A stretch of DNA of 64,000 nucleotides from Perognathus longimembris pacificus (GCF_023159225.1 NC_063161.1:6719795-6783794); one strand, 5' to 3'. Shown: positions 46,921 through 55,774, counted from the stretch's first letter. Numbers and translations are program-made. The notes: generated by a model from the sequence alone, not told the origin.

Positions 46921-49900
46921 CTAGGGCTTGGACTCTGGGCCTGAGAACTGTCCCTGGCTTCCTTTTGCTCAAGGCTAGCACTCTACCACTTGAGCCACAG
47001 TGCCACTCTCTAGCCTTTTCTGTTTATGTGGTGCTGAGGAATTGAACCCAGGGCTTCATGCATGGTAGGCAAGCAATCTACCACTAAGCCACATTCCCAG
47101 CCCTCCAATACTTTTTAAATTTAATTTTATTGTCAAGGTGCCGTACTGAGGGGTTACAGTTACATGTATAAGGTAGTGAGTACATTTCTTGTCAAACTTG
47201 CTACCCCTCCCTCATTTTCTCCTATTTTCCCTCCCCCCACCTCCTCCAATACTTACTTTTAAATATTTATTTTCAAATGTATACTTTAGTGAGTTCCAAT
47301 TTCAGTATCTTACTCAGCGTGACTGACGCACAAGGGAAGAAACATTTCTCTCAGGAACACAACAAAGCTGCCTATTCTCTCCATTATTTAATATTATGGA
47401 GGTATGAGCACAGACAAGACAGAAGAGGGAAAAAAGAGGCTAGCAAATGGGAAAAAAAGGTAAAGCACAGTATACCTGGAAACCCTAGAGAATTCATGAT
47501 AAAATTAACTCAAACAATAAAAGACATCAAGTAGCCGGACATGGTGACACGTCTATAATCCCAGCACTCAGGAGGCTGGGTCAGGAAGAGTAGAGGGTTT
47601 TTTTGGTTGTGTGTATGTATACTGGTTGTGGGGCTTGAACTCAGTACCTGGGTGCTGTCTCGGAGTCTTTTTTGCTCAAGGCTAGCACTCTACCATGTGA
47701 ATCACAGCTCCATTTCTGGCTTTTCTGGTGCTTAATCGGAGATAGTCTTACAGACTTCCCTGCCAGTACTGACTTTAAACCAAGATCCTCAGATCTCAGC
47801 CTCCTGAGTAGTTAAGATTACAGGAGTGAGTCACTGGCACCAGTTTCAGCTACAGAACAAATTCCAGCCAGCCTGGGCTACATTACATAGGGAGACCCTA
47901 TCGCAAACCAACCAACCAACACACAAAAAGAAAAGCAATCAGGTGGCAAGTCAGAATAACAAAACATGGAAACCAGAAGCCCTCATAAGTAAAAGAAGGG
48001 CAGCTAGCCTCCGTGGGAACATTCCTACTTGCTACCAACTAAAACAGCCAGCTTTTCTCCCTATGGGGTCTGGCATGCCAGTGTCCTGAACCTCACTCCT
48101 CCGGAAGTTCTGGAAACCTAAGGCCAGATTAGATCTTAATGCTTTCATCTCAGCCCTCCAGACTGTTGACACAGCTTTGAGTCTCGCCCTTTGACAGATG
48201 AACTATCTCACCCAGCTGTCTACGCTGTACAGACAAAGCCTTCTGCACAGCATTCCAAATGACTTCTAAAACTGTGCCCAGAACAAAAGGTGCAGGAACC
48301 TAACCCACTTCTGGCAGGAGAGGGACACACCAAACAGAGGAGGCAAGTAGCAGCTTCACCAAACTCTGCCTTTCTTGAAAACCCATCTATTCTAGGGACC
48401 TGGGAGAAAGGTCGCATCAGCAAGTGCGAGCAAGGGCAGAGGTGGAGGGCCAGGCGGTTTGGGTGACTAGCAGATCCATACTGAAAGACTTCTGACCAGG
48501 CACACGTAGCTGACGAATGCTCCCTGCTAAGCCCCGGCCTGCTGGCTTATAGTGGCACCCTGTAAGGAGTAAGCTCCCACCCAGCATGGCTTGGAACAAG
48601 ACATAAATAGAAGAAAGAAAACCAGATAAAAGAAAAAGACTTAGCCAAAGAGCATATATTTGAAAGCATGCACGGGAAAGCAAGACCTTTCTTTTTCTGT
48701 CTTTCTCTGTCCCCTTACCCCTGAAGTCCCTGCTCGAATCTAGCTGGTACCCGAGGCCGGTTTCCCAAACCTCAGTCAGCCATGCAGTCTTTGATAAGTT
48801 GCCCACTTCCAGTTTATCTCTAAATTGCCAATTTTTCCCTCAAATTACTTCATTGCCAATATAAACCTTTCCAATCATCTAAGTGGAAAACCAGTATGAC
48901 TTGCCATGTCTAAAAGATCAAAACAAGGTTACTCTATCCTAGCTGAAGCTACTGCCTGCCACAGCCCGGGCTGGAGCCCTCTTCTGTTTTGATTAGCAAA
49001 CATCATGCGAGTGTTGAAAGCACAGGGGATCCAAACAAGTCTTTGTCTTCATACCATGAGCAGTCTGAAGGGAAAAGAAGGTGGGGGGCTTCATGCAGTC
49101 ATGGTCAGTCAGTTTACTTTGCTGCTCCTGACCATGAGGGGTCAGCACACGGAGCCGCAGACTCTGAGGGAACACTAATCAAGTCCCAGAACCCCTTCCT
49201 TGAGAACTCTGAGGGGCTGGACAATAATACAGGCACCCCATCCTCGGGCTGTTAACATGCAGCCTTCTCCCACCACCATGCCATAGTATTGCTCACTGGC
49301 TTAAAGAGCTGTTATTTCCCACAATTTACTATAATTGGAGGTGACATTACGAGCTAATGAGCAGTGCATCTGTTTCTTACTGTGTCCTTACTATCATGCT
49401 GTCTTCTATCCTCCTGTAACACATGGGTTTCAAGTGGTGCGGTGGTGTTCAGTGGCGGGCCCTGCCTAGAATGTGGCCCCCATGGCACCTCTGACAGATT
49501 CGGGGACAAGTGGCCGGACGGCCAGCCTCAGGCCTCCCTGACTTCACCTCACAGGCCTGTGGCTGGCGAGCTCCGAGAGAGGTCTCCCACTCTCCATCTC
49601 CGCTAGGGATCAGACACACCGAGCGTCCGCAGCGGCGCCTCTCCACAGTCTGCCAAGTCTCCTCCTTCCTCCACATTTCTGAACAATTTTTGGAAAGGTC
49701 ACGGATCTGCGAGTCACACACACCGCCCACCCCTCCGCCCCGGTGCTCACTGATGCATACTCTCTCCCACATCCCCAAATGCCAGGCTCATGAGCTCAGG
49801 GGGCACGAGCCTTTGAGAAGCTGAGAAGGGGGTGTCTCACACTTGGCACCCTCGGTGTAGAGCCCTCCCCTCCACGCAAACCCACGCACACACATGCAGA

Positions 49901-52900
49901 CACAGGGACCATGACTCTTCTCCAATTCAAAGAATCGCTTACAAAACCCAACAGAAATGAAGAAGGCTGCTGCCGCCAAGGGCCTGCCTTCAGCTTGGTT
50001 TGGTGAAGGGCTTTCCAACAGTCCTATTCTGGTAGGCAAAGCTTCCACAGCGATCCCATTGTGCGTGGTCCCCAGGGGCTTTGCAACCCCTCGGGCCCAT
50101 TCATTGACACGGAGGCTCAGCCTGGGTCACAGCAAAAGAGGTCATAAATGGAGCCACATGGACTCATCTCAAAACCCCGGGTGGCACAAGTAGACAAAGG
50201 CCGGTTCAGGCTCACAGCTTGAATATCACATTATGGTATGAAAAGGCTGAGTGTTTTTGTAGTGAAAGAAATGGCATACCTTGGAGACCAAAAGGAAACT
50301 CTGACCGGGTGGATAATGGGAAGATGGCTCAGCGTGGGGCTGCAGTTTCTTCTCTAAAATGCCTCCTGCCATCTCCAAGCTACTGGGTGACCCATTTTGG
50401 GGGCCAGCACACTCCTGGTCCCCACCGTGCCCCCAAGTTTCCACCACAGGCTCTCCATGCTGACATCACAAAGTCCCCACCACTGGTATAAATCACTCTG
50501 GCCTGGGGTGTCCCCACTAGTGGTATAAATCACTGTTTTTACATCTTATCAGGTTCATATTTATCTCAATGTACACTGTAGAGAAAAACATAGCTAACAC
50601 CTGTGGTTTCCTAAGGAAAATTATTCAGGATATGCCTAACCTTAAAAATACTAATTTCAAGCCAGGCACTGGTGTCTCACGCCTGTAATCCTAGCTACTC
50701 AGGGGGCTGAGATTGGAGGACCCTGGTTTGAAGCCAGTAGAGGCAGAAAAGTCTGTGAGACTCTTATCTCTAATTAATTACAGAAAAAGTCAATGCTATG
50801 GCTCAAGTGGCAGTGTTAGTCTTGAGCAAAAGGAGCTCAGGGACAGTGTCCAGGAGCAGAGTTCAAGCCCCAAGACTGGCAAATATATAATAATAATAAT
50901 ATTAGTTTAAGTAGCTTTTCTCTTTCTCTTTTTTTTTTTTTTGTCATGGGGCTTGAACTCAGCTCTACTTCCAGTTTTCTGGTGGTTAACTGGATATAAG
51001 AGTATCAAACTCCAGGTAGGGCCTCCTTGCATGCAAGAAACTCCTCTTTCAGGGCCACTCACTGTAAATGACATCACTGGTGTTCCCAGCTTCGAGACAC
51101 TTGGCATTCCTCTGCCACAGACCCCATATCCAACTCCAGCAAATCAGACCAGCTCTGCCTCCAAATACAGCTGGACCCTCCTACTTCCCAGCACCCTCCT
51201 CTCTCCCCCGGGCCAAGCCACTGTCCTGTATTCACACCTAATGACTCTAATAGCCACTTAGCAGGTCCAGGCTTCCACTTTTTTTTTTTTTTTTTTTTTG
51301 CCAGTCCTAGGGCTTGAACTGAGGGCCTGGGATCTGTCCCTGAGCCTCTTGTGCTCAAGACCAGAGCTCTACTACTTGAGCCACAGCGTCACTTCCAGTT
51401 TTTTCTGTTTATGTGGTACTGAGGAATGGAACCCAGGGCTTCATGCATGCTAGGCAAGCACTCTACCACTAAGCCACATTCCCAGCCCCAGGGTTCTACA
51501 CTTTCTCTAGTCACAAAGCAGATCGCCTATGCTCTGGGCTCAAAGCATCAAAAAGCTTTGCAAAACACAAAGGTTATTGCCAGCATCTACCAAGCCAACT
51601 CAGTCCCTTGGGTTGTGGCCACTACCCGCCCCAAAGTGTTCGCCACCATGCTCTGCTACCCAGAAAAGGGTAAGCCTTTAATGTGGAGCCATAACCTCAT
51701 TGAAAGCCACACTTCTGTGTGTGGCACACACTGCTTTATCAGAGGGAAATGGCTGGTAGTTCAAAAGCTCTTTCCTTCAAACGATCTTTTAAGGTACCAC
51801 ACTGCCTGGAAAGGGAAATTCTTCGGGATGATGATCCACCCTGCCAAGTAGCTCTTGAACTCCTGAGTAATCCCAGCCCTTCCTTCCGTGAAAGCCGCTC
51901 TGCCTGGATCATTGTGCTAGTGATACAGACATGAAACCCCAATCCTCAGCAGACACCATATCCTCCTAGGATATTCCTCTTCTACACTGCCTGGTAAAGC
52001 TGACATCCTTAAAAGAATTGTGCAGTTCTCTGCTGCCTGCCCAGGGCTCCTGATGGAGGCCCACACTGACCTGAGAGTGCCTCTCACACTATGTCAGTGG
52101 CATAGGCTCCTTCTCCCAAGCTGGGCTGTACACAGTGGGGGTGGGCACCCTGTCTCATTCATCCATGCACTCCCAAGCTGAGAAGCTAGAGTAGCAGGCC
52201 TCCACAGCCATCTGCCGAACACAGGCATCTGAGCAGAGTCAGGATAGCAGTCAGGTCACAAGCCATGCACCCTGCCTAGGCTAGACACCGGACACCCTGC
52301 CAGCAGGGATGACCTGGTCAGTCTGATAGGGTGTGAGTGGGATTGAGTGGCTGTACAGGCATCTTCTGGAAATCCCCTACCTTGCACCAAGACACTATGT
52401 GTCTATAATCTTTAAGTCTATCATCACCCCAATCGGGGCTAGGCAAGCTTGTTTTCTATCTAATTGGTCTCCTGGGCTCTATCATATCTTGGTGGGGGGT
52501 GGGGGGACAGTTGGCAGGTACCTTGCTCTGCATACCCCAGGTGACCACCCTCTCCACAGTCAGCTAACTCAACACGTACCATTTACCACTTCTTCCCATC
52601 ACCCTTTCTCTCAACACCAGTCAAGCTAGTGATTCCGGGATACTTTCTACAATGGGAACATTCATGCCAGGGCCTTGCCCTTTCAGACCTTACAAAGCAG
52701 AAGGTCAGATCTTTCAGCTCCCAGAGTCGACACAATGCGTGCCTTAACCTGGGTGTTGATGGCTAATGTTTGTAATCCTAGCGATTCAGGAGGCTGAGAT
52801 CTGAGGATCACAGTTCAAAGCCAGCCCAGGCAGACAAATCAGAAAAACTTTGATCACCAATTAACCAGCAAAAGGAAAGAGTGGAGGTATGGCTCAAGTG

Positions 52901-54215
52901 GTAGAGTAGTACAATCTGTAATACCAGTACCAGCGTGTGCGCACACGCACAAACACATCTTCTTTAGCACACTGAAGTGCAGGCTAACCTAATCCTCCCT
53001 ATTCCGATACCTCAAGACGCTCAAGGGCAGGAGGGCCAATGATCTCAGAAGACACAGGGGTTAAAAAAAAACAAAACAGAATCGGGCTGGGAATATGGCC
53101 TAGTGGCAAGAGTGCTCCCCTTGTATACATGAAGCCCTGGGTTCCATTCCTCAGCACCACATATATAGAAAAAGCCAGAAGTGGGGCTGTGGCTCAAGTG
53201 GCAGAGTGCTAGCCTTGAGCAAAAAAGAAGCCAGGGACAGTGCTCAGGTCCTGAGTCCAAGCCCCAGGACTGGCAAAAACAAAAACAGAATTAAAGCTGG
53301 GTGCTGGTGGCCCACGTCTATAATCCTAGCTACTCCCAAGAGGCTGAGATCTGAGGATCACAGTTCGAAGCCAGTCTGGACGGGAAATTCCATGAGGCTC
53401 TTATCTCCATTAAAACTACCAACACAGCTGGAAGTGGTGCTATGTAGTTTAAGCTAGCCCTATGGCACAAAAGCTAAGGGGCAGCCTCCAGTCCCCAGGG
53501 TTCAAGCCCCAGGACTGGAAAAGAAACAAACACCAGAACCAAACCCAGGCAGGGAAGACGGGAGCAGCCTCAACCCAGAGACCTGGGCTTCCCAGGGTCA
53601 CCTTGGGGGAAGCCACTGAGACCAAGGGAGGCAGAGCGAAGCCGAAACCCACACCGAGGTCCCGGCCATCTCGCTGTCAATCCTTCGCATCAGCCCTGAC
53701 AGCCAAAGGAGAGTTCTGGAATCCAACCGCCTGACTTTAATCCTGCCTCGGCCATTCACCAGCGGAGTGAGTGGCCAGGGTGAGACGGCCCGCTGTGCCT
53801 CAGTTTCCTCCTCTAGGAAAGGAGTGAGTACGGTAGCATGCCCCGCGGCTGGCCGGCGTGAGGAGACCCGCGGGGTGGCCGCCACACGGCACGCCTCGCA
53901 CGCGCGTGGGCTGCTCACCCAGCTCCGCGCGCGCCCCGGCGGGCTGGGCGGCCGCGCTGGCTTCCGGCTCGCGGACGCCCCCACCCAAGCCGGGCCCAGG
54001 CGCCTCGAGGGCTGCCGGGCGGCGGCGCGCATGCGCGGGGCCCGGCGCGGCCCCGCACCGCTCCGCGCGCTGCCCACGCCCCGGCCTGGGAGGCGAGGAG
54101 CGGGCGGAGGTCACGCTCCACCACCCGACAGAACCCCGGGACTCCCGACCCCCACGCCCGGGGAGCCAGTCAATCTCCTCACACTCTGCAGCAGGCTCCT
54201 CCTCTGCGCCGCCAT
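31917..54215 (-). CDS. TAB1: TAB1 (TAK1-binding protein 1), complete coding region in 11 exons
   Basis: TAB1 is an adaptor and allosteric activator of the kinase TAK1 (MAP3K7) in TGF-beta, IL-1 and TNF signalling; it also binds p38-alpha and promotes its autophosphorylation. The coding exons are 54183-54215, 42187-42323, 41761-41914, 40911-40997, 39625-39763, 38201-38314, 37759-37870, 36195-36339, 34770-34992, 33443-33605 and 31917-32124, joined in descending order. All introns are GT-AG, phases agree at every junction, and the sum is 1515 nt (504 residues plus stop), matching my recollection of the human protein length. Exons 2-9 encode the PP2C-like fold, regarded as a pseudophosphatase; exon 10 carries the p38-binding segment; exon 11 carries the C-terminal TAK1-binding motif containing YVDFAEFYRLW. 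Identification is by recalled family sequence, not by a search. No frameshift or premature stop was found. A human isoform (TAB1-beta) uses an alternative last exon in intron 10, which I could not locate here. Confidence 0.97.
32288..32352 (-). mobile_element. B1-like fragment in TAB1 intron 10 side region
   Basis: tgagacagggtctcgctatg and ttggccagg are the reverse of a 7SL/B1 monomer end. It lies inside intron 10 between exons 10 and 11. Confidence 0.55.
33443..33605 (-). CDS. TAB1: TAB1 coding exon 10
   Basis: 163 nt. The acceptor is CCCACAG and the donor GTAAGC. The exon encodes AGGRVYPVSVPYSSTQGTSK, SVTLSLVMPSQGQMVNGAHS and ASTLDEATPTLT. From established knowledge, the p38-alpha docking region and p38-dependent feedback phosphorylation sites lie in this Ser/Thr-rich segment. 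Confidence 0.97.
34032..34265 (+). mobile_element. Family B SINE in TAB1 intron 9
   Basis: Full-length copy. It is followed by an extra solo tail unit at 34266-34378 (agaggtggagctctggctca to cttcagaactggcac) and then a long GA tract. Confidence 0.83.
34391..34512 (+). repeat. Purine-only GA-rich tract in TAB1 intron 9
   Basis: About 120 bases composed almost entirely of G and A (one C near 34495). It begins as the tail of the extra SINE unit at 34266-34378. Confidence 0.92.
34770..34992 (-). CDS. TAB1: TAB1 coding exon 9
   Basis: 223 nt. The acceptor is a C-rich tract ending CCCCCCAG; the donor is GTGCGT. The exon encodes EIAAMIDTEFAKQTSLDAV through HEDMTLLVRNFGYPLGEMSQ and PTASAAP. It completes the PP2C-like domain (DMTLLVRNF strand) and enters the flexible Ser/Pro-rich linker. 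Phase 1. Confidence 0.97.
35746..35945 (+). mobile_element. B1-like dimer in TAB1 intron 8
   Basis: Two successive 7SL-type heads (gagctgggcacagtggctca and agctgggtgtggcggcacac) with diverged bodies and no tRNA-like tail. Confidence 0.6.
36195..36339 (-). CDS. TAB1: TAB1 coding exon 8
   Basis: 145 nt. The acceptor CTCCCACAG precedes TGCCGC; the donor is GTGAGC. The exon encodes AAKSKPIIAEPEIHGAQPL, then DGVTGFLVLMSEGLYKALEA and HGPGQANQ. It lies in the PP2C-like core, where DGVTGFLVLMSEGL corresponds to the DxFLVLASDGLWD region of active family members. Confidence 0.97.
36626..36722 (+). mobile_element. ID-like tRNA-derived SINE monomer
   Basis: ggtgtgtctcagcggtaaag and ccctgagttcaaactcac have tRNA-type A and B boxes with an A-rich end. 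TAB1 intron 7. Confidence 0.55.
37759..37870 (-). CDS. TAB1: TAB1 coding exon 7
   Basis: 112 nt. The acceptor is CTGGTAG and the donor GTGGGT. The exon encodes LDAGKIKQVGVICGQESTR, then RIGDYKVKYGYTDIDLL plus two bases of a Ser codon completed in exon 8. Confidence 0.96.
38201..38314 (-). CDS. TAB1: TAB1 coding exon 6
   Basis: 114 nt. The acceptor is CTGCAG and the donor GTGAGC. The exon encodes TNRALLCKSTVDGLQVTQLN, then MDHTTENEDELFRLSQLG. It is part of the PP2C-like domain and ends in phase 1. Confidence 0.96.
38686..38877 (-). mobile_element. Family A SINE in TAB1 intron 5
   Basis: Reverse full-length copy with a TTA-repeat tail (about 38652-38687). Confidence 0.87.
38884..39117 (-). 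mobile_element. Family B SINE in TAB1 intron 5
   Basis: Reverse full-length copy directly beside the family A copy; ends with ccactggcgcctggt. Confidence 0.87.
39625..39763 (-). CDS. TAB1: TAB1 coding exon 5
   Basis: 139 nt. The acceptor GATGCAG precedes GGTGTC; the donor is GTGAGC. The exon encodes GVPQHQLPPQYQKILERLK onward to LYVANVG, including the GGAMAVVAVLLNN strand of the PP2C-like core. It ends in phase 1. Confidence 0.96.
40167..40910 (-). repeat. 45-bp minisatellite derived from the TAB1 exon 4 splice donor
   Basis: About 16.5 copies of a 45-bp unit fill the first 740 bp of TAB1 intron 4. The unit, read on the minus strand, is the last codons of exon 4 (Ser-Gln-Leu-Pro/Ala-Glu), then the donor and about 30 bp of intron. 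Donor-equivalent dinucleotides fall at 40910 (authentic), 40865, 40820, 40775, 40730, 40685, 40640, 40595, 40554, 40509, 40464, 40419, 40374, 40329, 40284, 40239 and 40194. They are GT at 40910, 40464, 40239 and 40194 and GC elsewhere. One unit (between 40595 and 40554) is 41 bp because it lacks four G residues on the plus strand. The 45-bp length keeps reading frames open on both strands. Confidence 0.95.
40911..40997 (-). CDS. TAB1: TAB1 coding exon 4, donor followed by a minisatellite of its own end
   Basis: 87 nt, 29 codons, phase 0 on both sides. The acceptor is CTGCAG before GCCTTCGAC. The exon encodes AFDVVERSFLESIDDALAEK and then ASLQSQLPE. The donor is GAG followed by GTAATC at 40910, a weak match to the GTRAGT consensus. 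Immediately downstream in the intron, 16 tandem copies of the exon end and donor follow at 45-bp spacing (see the repeat entry at 40167-40910). Confidence 0.96.
41761..41914 (-). CDS. TAB1: TAB1 coding exon 3
   Basis: 154 nt. The acceptor is CTACCAG and the donor GTAGGA. The exon encodes RSENNCFLYGVFNGYDGNR through VRRVLLQ, ending in phase 0. The FNGYDG stretch sits where active PP2C phosphatases carry a metal-binding DGHG motif; its altered form fits the pseudophosphatase assignment. Confidence 0.96.
42187..42323 (-). CDS. TAB1: TAB1 coding exon 2
   Basis: 137 nt. The acceptor reads TCCCTAG before GAG (Glu). The exon encodes the segment from EQQASWTDDL to NWLKF plus two bases of the next Arg, ending before the donor GTAGGC. 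Intron 1 is about 11.9 kb. Compared with recalled human TAB1 there are several substitutions in the loop after SNRSYS, the least conserved part of the N-terminal region. Confidence 0.95.
43921..44310 (+). mobile_element. Family B SINE followed by a second partial copy, TAB1 intron 1
   Basis: Full copy at 43921-44148, then another linker plus tail unit at 44149-44310 ending in a CA repeat. Confidence 0.8.
44670..45025 (-). mobile_element. Two diverged reverse family B SINE pieces, TAB1 intron 1
   Basis: One near-full copy at 44670-44895 and a second shorter piece at 44925-45025. Confidence 0.7.
45107..45319 (+). mobile_element. Family A SINE with target-site duplication, TAB1 intron 1
   Basis: Full length with a long A tail; the 14-bp duplication aagattcccttaca is at 45093-45106 and 45320-45333. 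Confidence 0.92.
45355..45750 (-). mobile_element. Old LINE-1 ORF2 fragment
   Basis: The plus strand carries the reverse complement of the L1 ORF2 3' region, recognisable in gtggctttatagtaagtctt and ttattttggctattctagttg. It is diverged, with no open frame. It lies in TAB1 intron 1. Confidence 0.75.
45785..45912 (+). mobile_element. B1-like monomer
   Basis: gctgggtgtggtggggcata through gcctgggctacacag, with an A-rich end. A 7SL-type monomer without the tRNA-like tail. Confidence 0.7.
45960..46430 (-). mobile_element. Family B SINE split by a family A SINE
   Basis: Reverse host copy with a GT/GC repeat at its edge (45960-45985), interrupted at 46191-46400. Confidence 0.78.
46191..46400 (+). 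mobile_element. Family A SINE nested in a family B SINE
   Basis: Full length. The 13-bp duplication aagaatgagccac is at 46178-46190 and 46401-46413. Confidence 0.9.
46455..46850 (-). mobile_element. Reverse family B SINE split by a forward family B SINE
   Basis: Host pieces are about 46455-46595 and 46812-46850. The forward insertion at 46597-46811 ends ccttgagttcaaaccccatg. Confidence 0.72.
46880..47103 (-). mobile_element. Family A SINE
   Basis: Reverse full-length copy with a 29-base T run at its tail end (46890-46918). Confidence 0.85.
47105..47245 (-). mobile_element. LINE-1 3' UTR fragment
   Basis: The segment ggttacagttacatgt...agtgagtacatttcttgt is the reverse complement of the 3' UTR seen in the L1 at 17.68-17.75 kb. 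It lies in TAB1 intron 1. Confidence 0.65.
47335..47535 (+). mobile_element. LINE-1 ORF2 fragment
   Basis: The stretch from gctgcctattctctccatt to agacaagacagaag and ggaaaccctagagaattcat matches the L1 reverse-transcriptase region in order. It is degenerate, with a deletion. TAB1 intron 1. Confidence 0.6.
47530..47930 (+). mobile_element. B1-like SINE split by a reverse family B SINE
   Basis: B1 head at 47532-47590 and B1 end (gccagcctgggctacattac) at 47853-47925; the reverse family B copy fills about 47600-47850. Confidence 0.72.
47935..50660. other. Repeat-poor part of TAB1 intron 1
   Basis: No SINE, L1 or coding segment seen. A small duplicated phrase lies at 50473-50534. Confidence 0.45.
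50663..50905 (+). mobile_element. Family B SINE
   Basis: Full-length copy with an AAT-repeat end. TAB1 intron 1. Confidence 0.83.
50925..51012 (-). mobile_element. Family B SINE fragment
   Basis: Reverse piece with T-run tail, gtcatggggcttgaactcag and ggtggttaactgg; strongly deleted. Confidence 0.65.
51278..51489 (-). mobile_element. Family A SINE
   Basis: Reverse full-length copy with a T20 tail. TAB1 intron 1. Confidence 0.87.
51490..52744. other. Unidentified part of TAB1 intron 1
   Basis: No repeat family is recognised. A plus-strand frame runs from the adjacent SINE to 51851, but its predicted residues match no family I know and there is no start or splice context. Confidence 0.4.
52745..52945 (+). 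mobile_element. Family B SINE, tail truncated
   Basis: Head intact, tail unit cut after ggtagagtagt and joined to an accagtaccagc end. Confidence 0.75.
53083..53525 (+). mobile_element. Family A SINE followed by a family B SINE
   Basis: Family A at 53083-53284, family B at 53296-53525, same orientation, just downstream of the TAB1 CpG island in transcript direction. Confidence 0.85.
53775..53820 (-). mobile_element. Possible MIR fragment at the CpG island edge
   Basis: tgcctcagtttcctcctct is the reverse MIR core. Confidence 0.4.
54027..54036. promoter_or_regulatory. NRF1-like palindrome in TAB1 intron 1 / CpG island
   Basis: GCGCATGCGC, a full palindromic NRF1 core, lies about 180 bp downstream of the TAB1 ATG in transcript direction. 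Confidence 0.6.
54183..54215 (-). CDS. TAB1: TAB1 coding exon 1
   Basis: Encodes MAAQRRSLLQS, the known TAB1 N-terminus. The ATG at 54215 lies in the context CCAAGATGG. The exon ends AGT and is followed by the donor GTGAGG at 54182; phase 0. The 5' UTR continues upstream for an undetermined distance inside the CpG island. Confidence 0.95.
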
Positions 54216-54218
54216 CTT
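54208..54218 (-). promoter_or_regulatory. TAB1: YY1-type motif over the TAB1 start codon
   Basis: The minus strand reads AAGATGGCGGC, an exact match to the long YY1 consensus, with its ATG being the TAB1 initiator. YY1 sites in this position just downstream of the transcription start are a known class in TATA-less promoters. Binding itself is inferred. Confidence 0.65.
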
Positions 54219-54309
54219 GGGCAACCCCCGCGGTGCTCCCGCCTCCCAGCGGAGCAACGAGAAGGACGGCTAGAGCGGCTGAGAGCGCCTTGGAGGACCT
54301 AAGTTCCGG

Positions 54310-54420
54310 GGAGCATGCGCACAGTGCCACCTTGGAGCCGGCGGGGGGAGGGGGGAGTCCGGCGGAGGGAGCATGCGCACAGCGCCACCCTGGCGCGGAG
54401 GCAGGAGGGAGCATGCGCGC
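54310..54420. promoter_or_regulatory. Three tandem GCATGCGC modules upstream of TAB1
   Basis: The phrase GGAGCATGCGCACAGNGCCA occurs at 54310 and 54368, and a third shorter copy (GCATGCGCGC) at 54411. Each contains an NRF1-like core. Spacing is 58 and 40 bp. The repeated flanks suggest small local duplications of one regulatory module. Confidence 0.55.
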
Positions 54421-54510
54421 TCTGCAGGGCCTGGGGAGAGCGGGTTATTCACTGTGGCTGCCTCTGCGGCAGGTGGCCCAGCAAGCAAAGCAAGCCTTTA
54501 GAAAGCTATT

Positions 54511-54671
54511 AGCAGGGCGCTGGTGGCCCACTTAATCCTCACTGCTCAGGAGGCTGAGACCTGAGGATGGAGGTTCAAAGCCAGCCCGGGCGGGAAAGCC
54601 GGGCGCTGTGGCTCACAGTGGCAGAGGGCCAGCCTTGAATAAAGCAGCTCGGGGACAGTGGCCTAGGACCG

Positions 54672-54723
<52 letters not shown>

Positions 54724-54812
54724 CTGGAAGCGGAACTGTGGGGCCAGCCTTGAGTGGAAAAAGCTGAAGGAGAGTGCCGGGTCCTGAGTTCAAGTCTCAG
54801 TACCGGCATTGG
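54511..54812 (+). mobile_element. Family B SINE, (CA)n, and a second tail unit
   Basis: Shortened family B copy at 54511-54672, a CA repeat at about 54673-54720, then another tRNA-like tail unit at 54721-54810. Lies immediately upstream of the TAB1 CpG island. Confidence 0.75.
54673..54720 (+). repeat. (CA)n microsatellite upstream of TAB1
   Basis: About 24 CA units embedded between SINE units. Confidence 0.95.
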
Positions 54813-55129
54813 AATGGGGCGGGGGAGGGGGAGATTGCATTTGAAGAAGAGCAGACCAGGTGGAGAGACCTGCAGGAGCAGAAAGGCCGGAGCAAGAGAT
54901 CACTGAACTCACATTTTTTTTAGCAAGACGGAGTGACAGCCCTGTCACCTGTGTGCTTGCACTCACAAGCCACCTCCCCACCCTGAGCCTTTGTCCCCTC
55001 CCTTATGAAACGGGAGTAGCCAAGGTATTGGCAATTCAAGTGACACGATTCGGAAAGGCCTGACTTCAAGTAGGTATTAATGTTCAGGTTACAACAAATT
55101 AGATGTTAGTGTTCAGAAAACATTTAAGA

Positions 55130-55430
55130 TTACAACAGATTTTTGGAGGATTTTGGTGGTACTGGGGTTCTTTGAACTTAGGGCCTCAAGTTTCAAGGCA
55201 GGTATTTTACCTACCACTTGAGACACAACCTAAGCCACAACTGAAAAAAAAATATGGGAGGGGGGGGGTGTTGTTAACTGTTGGAAGCAGAGCCTTATGC
55301 ATGCTATGAAAGTGCTCTATCGCTGAACCGCACTCCCAACCTTTATCTTTCTGAAAAATTGAGTTGTTGCATTAGGGGTCTAGCTCAGGGGTAGAACATT
55401 GGCCTAGCACCACACAAACTAAAAATAAAA
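55130..55430 (-). mobile_element. Cluster of diverged ID-like SINE pieces
   Basis: Reverse ID-type segments at about 55140-55245 and 55270-55345, and a forward fragment (ggtctagctcaggggtagaac) near 55376-55420. Confidence 0.45.
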
Positions 55431-55444
55431 AATATATATACATG

Positions 55445-55630
55445 AGGGGCTGGGGATATGGCCTAGTGGTAAGAGCACTTGCCTCGTATACATGAAGCCC
55501 TGGGTTCGATTCCCCAGCACCACATATACAGAAAACGGCCACAAGTGGCGCTGCGGGTCAAGTGGCAGAGTGCCAGCCTTGAGCAAAAAGAAGCCAGTGC
55601 TCAGGCCCTGAGTCCAAGGCCCAGGACTGG

Positions 55631-55635
<5 letters not shown>
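55445..55635 (+). mobile_element. Family A SINE with (TA)n tail
   Basis: Near-consensus copy with about 12 bp missing in the tail; it ends directly in a TA/TG repeat (55634-55690). Confidence 0.88.
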
Positions 55636-55671
<36 letters not shown>

Positions 55672-55774
55672 GTATGTATATATATATGAGCATCTACTGT
55701 ATTTGGACATTTGCTGGGTGCTTTTTTCAGCTGGGTTCTCTTTCTCTGCCCTTGTGAGAAGTGTTTTATTGCTT

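Larger units (their letters stand above)
53640..54425 (-). promoter_or_regulatory. TAB1: TAB1 CpG-island promoter
   Basis: CpG density rises sharply over this interval compared with the SINE-rich flanks. It surrounds coding exon 1, whose ATG is at 54215. No TATA box is seen near the expected start. It contains one palindromic and three half-palindromic NRF1-like motifs and a YY1-type motif, the usual makeup of a TATA-less housekeeping promoter. The transcription start is probably between about 54220 and 54300, but the sequence alone does not fix it. Confidence 0.8.

Noticed and set aside
51426..51851. 141-codon frame next to a SINE
   Set aside because: It starts inside a reverse SINE and runs into unrecognised intronic DNA. 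No family match, so no gene is called.
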